NCBI GenBank assembly: GCA_026770575.1
Contig: MU657213.1
Coordinates: 271,900-335,899 of the forward strand
Direction: 5' to 3'
DNA length: 64,000 nt
From: Pelagophyceae sp. CCMP2097
Taxonomy: Eukaryota; Sar; Pelagophyceae
Of the stretch, positions 18,711 to 30,500 are shown in pieces. Numbering within the stretch: the first letter of the stretch is position 1; each line of letters opens with the position of its first letter. Below the pieces are notes generated by a model. The model was not told where the DNA came from. It made no database searches and was given only the letters and a program-made list of their open reading frames with translations. Made by a program: the position numbers and the translations under genes.

Positions 18711-21700
18711 TCACTCGTACGACGCGGACCGGTGTCTCCGCCGGCTCTTGTCGCGGTCGGCCTTTTCCGGCTTGTCGGCCTTGTCGCGGTACTTGTCGCG
18801 TTCGCGGTCGTCGCGTTCGTCGCGTTCGTCGCGGCGGCGTCTGGACCGCCGCTCAGAGTCGGAGCGGCCGCGGCGGTTCGAGGGCCGGTACTTGTCGCCG
18901 CTGCGGCGTTTTGGCGACTTTGCGCGGCGTTTGGGGTCGCGGCTCCGCTCCGCGCTCCGCCGCCGCTTGCGGCTGCGAGAGGCGTCGCGGTCGCGCGACG
19001 ACGACAAAGACCGCGGCGTCGAACGGTCGCGGTGGCGGCGTTCCTCGCGGGCCTCTTCGTCGGTGGACTCGCGGCGTGGAATGGAGATGGAAGTCGACTT
19101 GCGGCGAGGTACGGAATCCTCAGACGGCGCGCGCCGGCTCGACGCCGACCGCGCGCGGTCCTCAGTGTCCCGGCGCCGGCCCCGGTCCTCTTGGTCCGAC
19201 GGCCGCGCGGGCGCCGAATCGTCGGTGCGGCGAGAGTCGAACGCGTGCGCTGCAGAAGAGGAAGAAGACTCGGCGGAAACCACTTCGGGCGGCGTCCGCG
19301 CGGGTGGTGGCGCCGGCGGCGGTGGCAGCCGCGGCGGCGCGGCCGCGTTGTGCGCGTCCGGGTTGATGGCCATGTCCCATGCGAAGTGGGCAGGTTGGCC
19401 GCCGACGGCTCTCAACGATTTCGAATGCGGCGACATTGGTGACATTGCGGGCGGGGCGCCGTTCGGAGCCGGCGGTCGGTCCGCGTGCCTGCGCAAGGCC
19501 TCGACCAGCGCGGCGGTGGCGCGGTGCGCCGCGTCTTTCGCGCGGTCGCAAATTTGTGCCGCGTCAATGTCGGCCCGCGGCCAGCAAACGTGCAGCAGAG
19601 GCCGGAAGCGCGTGCCCAAATCAGCAGAGGGTTCCAACTCCGATGAAGAGGCGAAGATGGCCTTTGCGCCGAAGCGGAAGCTGAACTCGTCAGATCTCTC
19701 CACTAAGAGCGGTAAATCTCGCCCAAGCTTCCTTTGCAAGTCCAACAAGTCGTTGTGGTCCGAGTAGTACAGGGCGATGCCGCAGTCGTCGACCTGGTGG
19801 AGGCGGTGCATCAGCTCGAGCTGCGGTTTTGTAGAAGGGCGCACCTTGGTGTGGGATTCAGCCGTCACCCGAGCCACGTACCGAGGCAGAGCTTCATCGC
19901 ACAGCCTCTTCAGAGTCGCCTGCGCCGCCCTTTTCGCCGCGTCGCACCGCAGCTGCCGCACCACCGCCGCCGAGGGCAGCTCCTTTGCGAAACCGAAATA
20001 TTCTTGGAGGTCGTCCCCGGTCGTCTCCACCTCTGAAGCAATCCCTCGAAGCTGCGCGGCGTGCGTCCCGCACTTCTTCGCCGCGGAATCGAGCCAGTCC
20101 TGCGGCAGGCCGATCTTCTCAGACTGCGCGTCGTCGGACCACGTGGCGGTCTTGGAAGCGCAAAGCACGCAGGCCGCCATCAAAGCTTCCGGCCGGTGCT
20201 CCGTCACCAAGCCCGACGCGTGAAAGGCCAGCGAAGCAGACACGTCTAAAGCGGCGTGGAACATCTTCTTCGCGATGGCCAGGTCGTCCTCGCCGCCCTT
20301 TTTTGGCGGCGGCGGCGGCGCGGCCGTGTTCAGCCGGGCGCGCCACTTTGAAACGTACTCAAAGTCGTCCAACGTCTCGCAAAAGTCGCCCAACGCCGTC
20401 TCGCTGTCCACGGTGCGCGTGTCGAAGCAGATGCACCGCAAGAGGCGGACTTCCGCCAGTAAAACCTGCTCGCGGTGCGGCGCCGCCGCGGGCCACCGCC
20501 GTTTCGCCGCAGAGCCTTGCGGCGCTCGGACCGCGTCCAAGATGTAAGAAAGCCGCTGCGGCGTGTCCGTCGCCTTGCCCGCCAGATGCGTCGCCGCCAG
20601 GGCGAGGGCGACGAGCTCGTCGTCGTCCAACGTCGCCACGTACGCTTCCCTCGCCAACAACTGCGCTTTCGACGATTCCGCAGCTTTACCGTACCGAGCC
20701 ATCTCGGCCGCGTGCCGGGCTTTGTTCACCGCCAGCGGCGCGTGCTCCGGCGGCTCGGACGCGGCATGCTGCAGAAAATAGTGGAGAAAGTAAAAGGCCG
20801 TGGACTTCGTGCCGCGCGAGTGGCGCAACGCGTCGCAGACGTCCGAGAGCAAACGGCAGACGTCGAAGCGTTTGGCGCCGCCGGCGTCCAAACGCCGCGC
20901 CGCGCGCGCGCCCGCCGGCGACGCGGCGCCGGGGCTCTCGGCCGGCCTCGACTGGCCCCAGTCCGTCTTTGGCTTTGGCGGCAGCGGCATCACGCGCGGC
21001 AGCGCGGCGCCGTCGAGCGACGAAGGCCGCGCGATGCTCGGCGCGCCGCCGGGTATGAGGGAGGAGAGGCCCATGGGCATGGGCACGAGGGGCGCTTCCG
21101 GCGAGTCGCCTCTCGCAGACGGCGGCGCCTCGGGCCGGCGGTCGCGCGGCGGCCGCTTGCTCTTTGGCTTCTCGTCGCCGTTGCCGGACTTGTCGCCTCG
21201 TTGCGCCACGTTCTTGAGCGTCTTGATGCAGTTGCGGATGATTTCCGACTCGTTAAAGGAAGACCATTTCAAACGCCAGGTCCGCAGCACCTTCAACAAA
21301 TTCTCCGCCGACTTGATCTGATGGTGCTCCATCGCGCCCGACGAGTCGCGCATCTTCACGATAGTCCGTAGGAAGTGGTCGACGCATCTCGACGCCAAGG
21401 TCTCAATGTCCGGTAAAAGCCTCGTCGCCAGAGGGCCCTCTTGCACCACCTTCGTCAGCACCTCGTGCAGCGCGTAGAGCACCGCCTCGCGGATCGACTC
21501 CGGCTGCACCGCGTCCGACCCCGCGGGGCGCGATTCGCCTGTTTGGAAGCGTGACGGAGCGCGCGCCGCGGGAGAGCACGCACCTAGCTCTTTCACCGCC
21601 TTTTGGAGCTCGCCGACGAGCTCGCGCGCCGCCGCCTCGTCGCCGACATCCTTGCACCGCTGCTGCACGTACTCGCGCACCTAAAGGCCGGCCTCTTCAT

Positions 21701-21983
21701 CCGCGGCCCCTCGAGCGCGCGGGGCGCTTCGCTCTGGTGCTGATGCGCGGGGCCGCCGACGCTTTCCCCTTGAGCGCAGACGACAAAGACTCGATCCAAA
21801 ACCGGCGCCCCCCGAGGAGACCCCCGCGGGGGCAAAGTGGGTGATGCGCACATCATAAACGGTCTTTTGCGACGAGGAGAGGCGCCCGACGAGCCTACGC
21901 TTTAGCGTCGGCGCGGAGGTTTGGTTCACGGCGGAATGCGGGGCGCCGCGCTCGCACGCGCGCAGCTCGGCCGCCGCCGACAT
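18711..21983 (-). CDS. CID-like / cyclin / RS-domain fusion protein
   Basis: A short exon 21852-21983 joins through a 171-bp intron to one long exon 18711-21680, giving about 1033 residues. Residues ~25-200 resemble the CTD-interacting domain of SR140/U2SURP and SCAF proteins (LVGRLSSSQKTVYD|VREYV, then VLYALHEVLTKVV and ENLLKVLRTW). After a Pro-rich linker, residues ~310-465 look like a first cyclin fold (CRLLSDVCDALRHS, FYFLHYFLQHA, ALALAATHLAGKATDTP, LLAEVRLLRCICFD). Residues ~480-600 look like the second fold (ALMAACVLCASK...DWLDSAAKKC). The last ~180 residues are an Arg/Ser/Asp-rich tail like cyclin L. Cyclins of this class activate CDKs that act on RNA polymerase II or splicing factors, so a nuclear role is inferred. 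Having a CID on the same chain is unusual. The second exon begins with GTG directly after a TTTAG acceptor, so the ATG at 21983 is needed. Confidence 0.75.
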
Positions 21984-22375
21984 GGTCCCGGGCGCGGTGC
22001 ACTGCAATTGTGCGACTCGGCGCCCCGCTCCTACGGAAATCGGCGACTCAACGTATGTGCACACGCTGGACCGCCATGAGCGGCGCAAGGGAGAGCAGAA
22101 CCAGGCCGGTCCTGGGCGTCCCGACTCTAAAGGTGCGCTCGGCTATAAAGGCGCGGCCGCCCGACTGCCGCGAGCGAGGGCCGCTCCGAGCCGCGACGAG
22201 GGCCGCTCAATGTCGAGAGAGACCTCCCGTCGACGTTGCAGGCCGGCAGGGGCTCGATACAACGGGGTTCTTACGGATGGGGCACGGCGCGCAACGGCGT
22301 CGACGTCCTTCAAGGGACTCACAGGGGTTTGACAAGTTCAGGACGCGCCGGCACAACAAGCACGGCGCACGGTCT
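21984..22375. promoter_or_regulatory. Upstream region of the CID-cyclin gene
   Basis: This 392-bp interval lies between the start of the CID-cyclin gene and the stop of the downstream-reading polymerase gene, both minus strand. A TATAAA occurs at about 22144 but on the plus strand, so it is not oriented for the cyclin gene. Nothing else was recognised. Confidence 0.3.
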
Positions 22376-24693
22376 TCAGCAGCAGCGCTCTTCTGGCGGC
22401 CGCTCCTGGAGGTGGAAGAAGTCGAAGATGTCCTTTTCCGTCTTGATGTGATCGTTGCACTCTTCGTAGACGAACTGCGCGCGTGATGACGTCTGCTTGC
22501 GTATAGTCCGCGCGCCGACGATGATTCCTAGACGCCGACATGGGCGAGCGCCCGGCGTCTTGACGGCTCTGACGCCGCTCGCGACTCTGCAAGCACCGCC
22601 CCCCCTCGACTTTCGTCGCCGACGCTGCGGCTGACGGATGCCCGACTGCGACCAGGCCCAATGCTCGCCCTTGTCCAGATCCAGCGTGCGGCCGTAGATG
22701 GCCTCGCCTGAATACCACCGCATTTCACAAGCGTACCGCGCCGATGGAACGCACCGACGCGGTTCTCGTGCTGGTCCACTCGATAGCCCTTTACTCCCAC
22801 GATGGGCTGCTTGTCCGGGACGTTTGCCCATTTCACCTCGTGCGCGTGGTTGACGTAGTCTGCGAAAGATCGCAGGAAGCCCGTCGAGCCGGACCAGCCG
22901 AGCAAAGAGTGCGGCCAGAGAGCGGTCGGGACTAGGACAAAGTCCACCAAGCGCACCTACGACACGGTCGGCCAGAGACACGCTCTCAACAACGCACGGC
23001 TCCCTGGACCGTCGGTGACCGGAAGAGGCCGTGGACGACGTATCTTCTCGGGACCTGCTCCTTTGCAAAGCGGCCCGGCTTGCGCGCGATATGGAACGGT
23101 TCCCCAAACACAGTCTGCCCGGCGAGCAACCTCTGCAGCTCGGCGACGATATTCAGAGCGAGGCCGTGGTTGCGGTCGAAGCCGTACGCTTGGTGCGGCG
23201 CGTACTTTGGATCATTCGAACGCAGTCTCAGTAAAACGTCCACGTCGTGCCCGCCTCGCACGCCGCGCCGATACGACCCGACGACTTGGACATCCAGAGG
23301 GCCCGCAAAGGTGCACGCCTCGCACGAATTGCACATGCGCTCGATGAGGATTGCTTGCTCTTCGCCAGTCATCTTCACTTGCGACACCTCTGTAAATTCG
23401 AGCTGTGACCGCTGATGGTCACTCAGGCCCTTGACCGTCAAACGCCGGGAAACGAGGTCCGCGACGCAGTTGACGCCGTGCTGGTCCACGAGCTCCTAGT
23501 TTCCGGCTCGGCGCGATGCTGGTCAGTCGAAAGGCTCACCGTGGCCTTGACGATACCAATCCCAAGCTTAAGCTTGCGGAGGTGGTAGGCGGCGTTCCTG
23601 CGCGGGTCCGCGGCCCACTTCTCCCAGGAATCGGGCCGGTCTACGGTGCCATTGCGCACGAGTTGTTCAATGGCCATAATCCAACCTCCGTGCGCCCCGC
23701 AAGTGTTCGCAGAAATGTAATGCTGCGCCAGCAGCTTCTCGCGCTCAACGGGCCAGTTCTCCGGCGTCAAAGCCGTCGGCCACACGCCTAGACGATTTCA
23801 ACACTTTGACGCTGACGCCGCAACTCCGTCTCTCTCGGAGATCCCCCGGCGCCCGCCCACCGGCCCGCGCCCATAAGGTGACGCACGCAGGAGCGCGACG
23901 ACTCGGATGAGCAGCGTGACCTTCATGTTGTATTCGTCGTCGTTGCCGTGGTCGTGCAAAACGCCGTAGTCCCACCAATCTTTCAGCTTTGCGAGGTAAC
24001 TCGTCACGGCCACGTTGCGGTCCGCTTCCTTCGTCTGCTTGCGGTGGCAAGCGTACTTCGGCAGCACCTCAATAGCCTCCTCCTCCACCGGCGCCGAAAT
24101 CTCGCGCGCCGCCTTGACAAGGTAAGCGTGGACGGGCAGCGGGCCGCGCACAAGCTCCGACCTGGCGGCGCTCGAGTCGGCTGACCCGGCGGCGCTCGAG
24201 TCAGCGCCGCCCTCATAGAGCGCCTCGCGATCCACGCACTGTTGGCGGTTGAGCGAGTCGTGGACCCAGCGCACATGGACGCAGAGGTGGCCACCGGCGC
24301 CGTCCAGCACCGCGTCGCCGAGCGATGCGCCGTCGTGGACGACGATGTGCGTCGCCGTCCGCAGCGCATCGGTTCGTTGGGCGCCGGCCTCGACGACGGT
24401 CGATTCGCCGCCGTGGAGCGAGACGAGGCCAAGCGTTCTGAAGCGAAGGACCACTGACCGCATCTTCTCGTCGTCGCAGAGAAAGACCTTTGCTCTGCAT
24501 CAAACGAGTGCGGCGATTCGAAGGACGCCGGTGAAACGAAGGTGCAGCCCTTGAACATGGCAGAGCCCGCGGCGCCTTTGTTCTTCTTCGCATCGCCTTT
24601 GTTCTTCTTCGGATCCGGCACCGTCGCATTCGCGCCCGCCCCGCGCTTCGACGCGCCCTCGCGATCCGCGCCCGCGCCCGCCCCGCGCCGCAT
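22376..24693 (-). CDS. Family X DNA polymerase with N-terminal BRCT domain (Pol lambda/mu/TdT-like)
   Basis: It fills short gaps in base excision repair and end joining. Seven exons with agreeing phases (24538-24693, 23887-24487, 23540-23787, 22998-23495, 22755-22956, 22636-22707 and 22376-22527) give about 642 residues. After a Lys/Asn-rich start comes a BRCT domain: MFKGCTF|VFLCDDEK, THIVVHDGASLGD and VRWVHDSLN with the conserved Trp. The polymerase core has the helix-hairpin-helix LGIGIVKAT|ELV, HQRSQLEF, VVGSYRRGVRGGHDVDVLL with the two catalytic Asp, VRLVDFVLVP with the third, and LLGWSGSTGFLRSF in the palm. The C-terminus TEKDIFDFFHLQERPPEE matches the family's nucleotide-binding end. 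Introns are 41-108 bp. It is divergent from the secreted protein gene at 24950, 256 bp away. All catalytic residues are present, so activity is expected. Confidence 0.9.
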
Positions 24694-24949
24694 CGCCGGA
24701 GGCCGCCGTCCTAGTACAGGAAGTTCTTCCGTCCACTACAATTATTGTAGTTCTGGGTTCCCGCGAAGTTTCTCGAAAACTCAAAGTGGGAAATTGGAAT
24801 TTCACGCAACTCCCGCCCAACGAAAGGTTCATCCTGAGTTTTGCACTGAACTGAACTTGCGTAAACTTTGAAGAAGCGTTATAATAAACACACGACACAC
24901 ACCTTCGCCGCACGCACCGGCACAAGCTTTGCGGCGGGCCTCTCACGAT
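24694..24949. promoter_or_regulatory. Divergent intergenic region, Pol X / secreted protein gene
   Basis: This is 256 bp, noticeably AT-richer than its neighbours (for example ACAATTATTGTAG, an inverted repeat at about 24738-24750). A bidirectional promoter is likely from the spacing. The palindrome could be a binding site. Confidence 0.35.
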
Positions 24950-25700
24950 ATGTTGGGTATCTATCTGGCTCTGTGGCTGCAGGGCACAGTCGTGCTGTCG
25001 CAGCGGGTGCCCGCGCTTACAGGCCACGCGCTCGTGGCCCGCTTCGGGGCTGCGCGCGGCTGGCGCAACACTGTTTAAAGTTACTGACTATTAAATCAAA
25101 CCCTCAAACAGCGCGGAATTCGCGCAACAAGCCTTCCTGGTGGAACCGCTCCGCCGGCTCGGGTACCGCGTGGACGTCTGGGAGAGTGTGATGGTCCCCC
25201 GGCAGACGGCGCGGATCGACGGCGTCCTCGGCGTCCACAACTCCACGAGCGGCGCGGATGCTCCGATGCCCCTTTGACCGTTGCTTCTACGAGCAGCAGC
25301 ATGCCGTCGACGACCGCATCGATGCGTTTTGCGCTTGGGCAAATTGCAATTTCGGCCATCAAGACTCGAGGAACATGCTCCGCCAGTTTGACACGGAGTA
25401 CTCTTTGGCGCAGCATTTGCTCGAAAGCGGCTTTAAGTACGACTTAGTCGTCGCCATCTCCGAGGACATCGCGCCTTTGCTGTCGATCCCGGCCGCGGAC
25501 GTCGCCAACGCGTTGCAGCCAAACGTCTTCGTGGGCTCGAACTCTTACGACTATGCCGGGTTTACCAACGGCCTCTACGTCGCGACGCCAAAGGCCATGT
25601 TCAAACTGATATCCACCTTTGCCAACCTGAGCGCCATGCTCCCTACAGTGATCAATTACGAAAGCCTCCTCAAGCAGCACGATCCAGCGCCCCTTGGGAG
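24950..25700 (+). CDS. Secreted or type II membrane protein, glycosyltransferase-like (tentative)
   Basis: A Met at 24950 opens a signal-anchor-like stretch (MLGIYLALWLQGTVVLSQ) that ends near 25074 with a GTTTAAAG donor. The next coding segment begins near 25112 (EFAQQAFLVEPLRRLGYRVDVW) and shifts frame around 25200-25310. There, either a ~60-bp intron or a frameshift joins it to CAWANCNFGHQDSRNMLRQF, YSLAQHLLESGFKYDLVVAI and YAGFTNGLYVATPKAMFKLI. The last motif (GFTNGLYV followed by a Pro-Lys-Ala-Met) resembles the C-terminal part of eukaryotic algal glycosyltransferase-like proteins, where a visited 'right' is described as D-x-D-poor. I regard the assignment as weak. The 3' end after about 25690 was not resolved, and no clear stop in the conserved frame was identified. 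Confidence 0.4.
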
Positions 25701-26020
25701 AGCCGCTTCTTTTGGAACAAACGACACGGGTGGCTCCCTGCGCGCCACACACCCCTGCTACACCGGCGCGGCAGAATCCCAAGAACCCCGAGTCCCCATC
25801 ACGACTTCCCGGGCGCAGGCACGCCCTCTCGGGCGGCCTCGAGCGCCGCGTCTTCCAGAACCAAAGCAAAGCGTTCTTCGTCAAGATGCGACACAACGGC
25901 AACATCGTCGGCCCGGGAGGCAACGTCAACCACGCCCCCGTCCCACCAGACGTCCGACGCTGCACCGAACAATCCCGCATCATAGCCCAAGCACGACAGG
26001 GGCAAGAACAAAAGGTGCTC
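25701..26020. other. Unresolved region between convergent genes
   Basis: About 320 bp lie between the last recognisable part of the secreted protein gene and the stop of the minus-strand ankyrin-like gene. Open frames exist on both strands, but none has recognisable features. Confidence 0.3.
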
Positions 26021-27002
26021 TCACTCGCCCCCATCCTTCGCGGGAGGTGCCTCGTGATAAGCAAGGTGACTCATCTCATCATCTCGTCGGGCACAAGAGT
26101 GCCCGTCTGAGATGCGGAAGCTGCGCAAGGGTGCCCGTCTGAGAAGCGCGTTTTCGAGTCGCTCCGCCTCTGGCGTTCTTCGGGGTCCTACGCGCTTGCG
26201 GCTTTTCGAGGCGCGGACGGCGTTGTCGAGGAGCTGCGTCAGGACGGCCTGGCGGAGGTTCGGCACTGCGGCCCAGTGCTTCTGCGTCTGGCGCGCCGCC
26301 GTCAAGAGTTCGACGAGGTACTTATGATGGATGGGCACGTGCTCCGCCACGAGAACTTCGTTGTGCAGGAACCAGGACCATAGATCGCCGTCGCGCCGAG
26401 AGTAGACGCCGATTACGGCGCGCGCCTCCGCCGCGTCGTTTTCTGCGGGGAGGAGCCACCCGTCGTAAGTCGGCACCGCGGCGCTGTCGAAGCCGTCCAC
26501 CATGGCGACTCACAGTCCTGCGTGAGGAGCTGGCCGCCAAAGGCGGCGTTGTGGCGCGGGTGGCCGCCAAAGTAGGCGAGCATCGACACCTATTTGATCA
26601 TGCAGCCAATGGGGGCCGTGGGGTCCCAGATGAGGTTCCATACAGCAGGGGGGGCGTCTGGGATTCACCCGATCCGATTTGGGCTGGTGGGATTGATCCC
26701 ATGACTCCGGTCGGCGACGCGATCAACGGGGGCGCGCCGATGAAGAGCGCAAATTCGACTGCGGTGCCGCCAAAAGCGCCGAGCTCCCCGCGCAGGCCGG
26801 GGTACTCGGCCAGCCCGCGCGGCTTGGCGTTTGGGTCGACGGCATTTTCGCCCGCGAGCAGGTCGAGGACTGTGGCAGCGTCGCGGCCGGCGATGGCCCC
26901 AAACAGCTGGACCTCCTTGGTGTGCATCGCCCGCGCCGACCGCGCCTCCGCCGTGCCGCCGAGCCCGTCGAGATGGACGAGGCCGCGGAGCAGGACGTCC
27001 AT
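26021..27002 (-). CDS. Ankyrin-repeat-like protein (exon structure incomplete)
   Basis: A Met at 27002 (MDVLLRGLVHLDGLGG) begins a frame with ankyrin-type phrases: VQLFGAIAGRDAATVLDLL, VDPNAKPRG, then GGTAVEFALFIGAPP. A later exon near 26510-26592 (SMLAYFGGHPRHNAAFGGQL) continues the pattern. The segment ending at 26021 reads NDAAEARAVIGVYSRRDGDL and KYLVELLTAARQTQKHWAAV, which is well-formed helical sequence. The joins between these three parts were not solved: the obvious GTGAGT donor at about 26513 combined with the CCCGCAG acceptor creates a stop. Either another splice pair is used or the last segment belongs to a separate gene. Ankyrin repeats mediate protein binding; the partner is unknown. 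Confidence 0.5.
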
Positions 27003-27541
27003 TTTTCCTCGACGACTTGTTCTTCGAAGAACTTGAATTTTCGAATGTTGCGCACGAGTTTCCGTCATGGCCTCGCAAATCTTTCTTCTTGCGACTCGTC
27101 GGACATGCGAACCCCCGGGCGTGCCCACCGCCTCTCCAATTGCCTCGTCCTGGCCTCTGCGGCAGCTCAGGGCTTGAGAGAAAGATATGGAAGATACGCC
27201 CCGACCCATATCTCTCTCTACCATAACTCAACTCCCGTTCCGAGTGTCCTTCTCTCAGGGCTCTTGAAGGAGGGCCTTTTTTACATGAAAAAAGCGTTTC
27301 TCGTGCGTGTCCTTTCGTCGCCGGCCAGCACTTCGTAGTGTGTGCTTCGGGCCGTTTCGGTCGCCACGGGAGGCGACTTTGGGCTGCGCAGCCTCATTCG
27401 TCGTCGGCCTTCTTATTGCGCTTTTTCTTCTTCGTCTCGACGGGCGCCCTACAGCGTATTCAATCAAACCCTCGCCCTCACGCGAGCAAACGTCGAGACG
27501 ATCACCGTCAAGGCATGCGCCACGGTCGAAAAAGCATCGAC
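27003..27541. other. Intergenic region between ankyrin-like gene and large Sel1 gene
   Basis: This is about 540 bp: 5' flank of the ankyrin-like gene and 3' flank of the Sel1 gene. Short frames on both strands lack features. A pyrimidine-rich patch occurs at about 27413-27430. Confidence 0.35.
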
Positions 27542-30500
27542 TCACCAGTCTTCGTCCGTCCTCGCAACGGCCGCAGCGTCGGCGGCCTCGGTTTCCGCGA
27601 CGACGGCCTCTGCTGCCAAAGCCTCGATCAAGTCGTCCTTGGCCATCCGCGCCGCGATGGCTTCAGTCTCCTCGTCCTCGTCCACGAGCGGCGGCACGTC
27701 GTCGTCAGACTCCTCCGCAGGCGGCGGGACAGGGGCCGCCGGCGGGACGGGCGCCGCCGCGGCGGCCGGCGGCAGAAATGGCGGCGCCTCGGCCGCCAGC
27801 GGTGCGGCGGCCGGCAGCGCGGCCGGGGCCGCCTCGGCCGCCGGCGGCGAAGCCGTTTGTGTCGAGGTGGTCGTCTGCGTCGCGATGGTCGTTTGTGCTC
27901 GACGAGGCACAGCGACGGCCGCGGCAGGTGCGGCCTCGGCGGCCGCGGGTGGTACGACGGCCGCCGCCGTCTCTGGTGTTTTTGATCCCTCGTGCGGCTC
28001 GGCGGCCTCGCCGCCCTTGGACTCCTCGACGGCGCCGCCGGCGCCGGCGGCGGGTTGCCGTGGTGTCTCGTCGGCAGGCGCGGCGGCCGCCTCGGCGGCG
28101 TCGGCGTCGTCGGCCTTTTGCTTTTTATTCTTCTTCTTATTCTTGGTAGGCAACTCTTGCCATTCTCCAACCTGCTCCCCGGTCCATTTGCCGTCTTCGT
28201 CGTACGCGTCGAAATCAAAGGTATCCACATTGTCCGCAAACGAGTCCGCTTCAAAAACGGGCAAATCCGCGGCCGGCAAACGCGGCTTGACCAGCTGCGC
28301 GACGGCGTCGACGTGCGGCGAGACGAGCGAGAAGAAAGCCTGTTCCTCGTCGTCGTCCTCGTCGTCCGGCGCCTCGTCGGACGGCGCCTCCGCCGCCTCG
28401 GGCTTGGCGTGTCGTCGCGCGTCGGCGGGCTTGGCCTTCTTCTTTTTCGACTTGGTTCTTTCCTCGTCGTCCTCGAGCTCCCGCAGAAGTTCTAAAGTCG
28501 CCTGCTCAGAGGCGTCGACGGCGGCGGTGCGCGGCTCCGAATCCGGCTTGGCAGAGTCCTGCCTCTTCTTCTGCAGCTTTGTCATCACCGCCGCCGCCGC
28601 CGCAGCCTTTGCCGCGACGGCAGCGTCGCGCTGCTGTCGAAGGCGCCACGCGCTCCGCAGAGACGCGCGCCGCGGCTGCGCCTGTTGCGCCGCCTGCGCC
28701 AGAGCCGCCTCCAAGCGGTCCGGCGGCGCCGGCGCCTCGTCCTGAGCCGGGGGGCTACTTCTTTCGGAGCCCGCCTTGCCGGAAACGTGCTCGTCGCGCC
28801 TGTGCTTCTGCAAAATCTGCGCCAAAGTCTCGGCGCGCGAGAAAGGCGTCTGCGGCTGCTGCGTCGACATCAAGTTGCCCAGCAAAGCACCGGTCGAGGC
28901 GTTGTAGCCGAAGAGCAACGGGTTGGCGCCCGACCGCTGGTCGGTCGGCGCCGTCGCGGCCGAGTGCTGGGCGAGGCGCTGGTCCGCGTCGTAGGCGGCG
29001 GCGTCGAAGAACGGGTGGAAGCCCGAGGCCGTGGGCGCCTTGTACGCGGCGTCGACCGCCTCGGCGAACGCAGTTGCGTCGGCAAGGTCCGCTTCGGTCG
29101 CGACGCGCCCCGCAAAAGGGTCGCCGGCGGGAGCCTGCCTCGGCGGCAGCGGCAGGCCCAGCGAGAGGCGCTCCGCGAGCTCGGCGAGCTGCTGGGCCCC
29201 GGGCACCTTTTGCCGCGCCGCGCGCCGAGCCCAGTCTCGCGCGCGAGAGTAGTCCGGCGAGAGGCCCGGCACCGGCTCGGCGCCGTCCGCGCCCGCCAAG
29301 TACGCGCGCGCCAGCGTGGCTTGAGCGGCGGTGATGCCGTTCGCCGCGGCTCTTTCGGCCCAGCCCACGCCGCGGCGGCCCGCCTCGGCGTCGCCGCGCG
29401 AGAGGGACCTCGCTAAGAGCAGCTGCGCGAGGCGCCACTGCACGTTGGCCGCGTCCGTGAGCAGCGCGCCCTTTTCCAGCCACTTGGCCGCGAGCGCGGC
29501 GTCCTTTGGGCAGAGGCGGCCGCGCGCGTGCCGAAGCGTCGGCGCCGTGCGGCCGTCCTGGTACAGCGCGCCGAGCTGGCAGGCGGCGAGGCCGTGACCC
29601 TGCTCCGCGGCGGCGGCGAGCCACTTGAGGGCGCAGGCGACGGACTTGTCGACGCCGTCAACCTGGCCCAATGAAGGAGTTGCGCCTTTCCCAGACTCCA
29701 AAAGCCGGGCTGCTGCAGCCACCAGCAAAGCGTCCGCCGCCTCTTGCTCCTCGCTCATCAGCCACTGCGAGAGCCAGTACTGCGCGCGCGCGTGGCCTCT
29801 GCGCGCGGCGTCGGCGAAAGCGCCCGTGTGAAACGGCGACGCCAGGTGCGCCTTCAAAAGCGCCCCTGTGCCCTGCGGCCGCAGATAAGCAGCCGCGCCC
29901 TGGCCGGCCATCTCCGCGGGGTCGTCCTTGTCCAACTTTTCCACGAGCGCGGCCACGGCAGCGTCGAGGGCCTCGGCCCTCGAGCCGGCGCCCTTCACGG
30001 CCGCGAGCAGCGCCGGCGGCGCCGTGTGCTCCGACGCGGAGAGGACGCGCGCGTCGACGAGGGCCGACTCTGCGGCGGAGAGCATGACGTGCTCCGAAGA
30101 AGAGGCGTCTACGGCGCCGAGCTTCGAGCCGTATCCGGCCGACAGCAGCGGCGCCGGGGCAAGGGCCTCATCTAAGAGCGCCGCGTAGTGCGGGTGCCGC
30201 GGAGCGTCCGAAATGCCGTCGGGCGAAAGGAGGCGCGTCGTCTCCGAGGCCTCGTCGGCAGGAGCCGCTTTCTTCTTCTTCTTCTTCTTCGCGGCAGCTT
30301 TCTTCGGCGCCGATTCGGCCGCCTCGGGCGCGGCGGAGTTGCGCGCCGCGGCCTCTTGCAGGCTGACGTTGCTGTTCGACCGCGGCAGCCCGCGCCTCTG
30401 GGCCAGCGGCGAGTTGGTGCGGCGGCAGTCCTCGCTGCGGGCGGACCGCACGTCGTCCAGCTCATCCACCTCGTCGTCCGGGGAAGCCGCGCGCGCGCCG

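Noticed and set aside
22140..22150. TATAAA upstream of the CID-cyclin gene
   Set aside because: It is on the plus strand, while the gene reads on the minus strand, and no plus-strand gene starts nearby.
27342..28745. 467-codon Ser/Ala-rich open frame on the plus strand
   Set aside because: It is antisense to the Ala/Pro/Glu-rich C-terminus of the Sel1 protein. The composition is the mirror of that low-complexity sequence.
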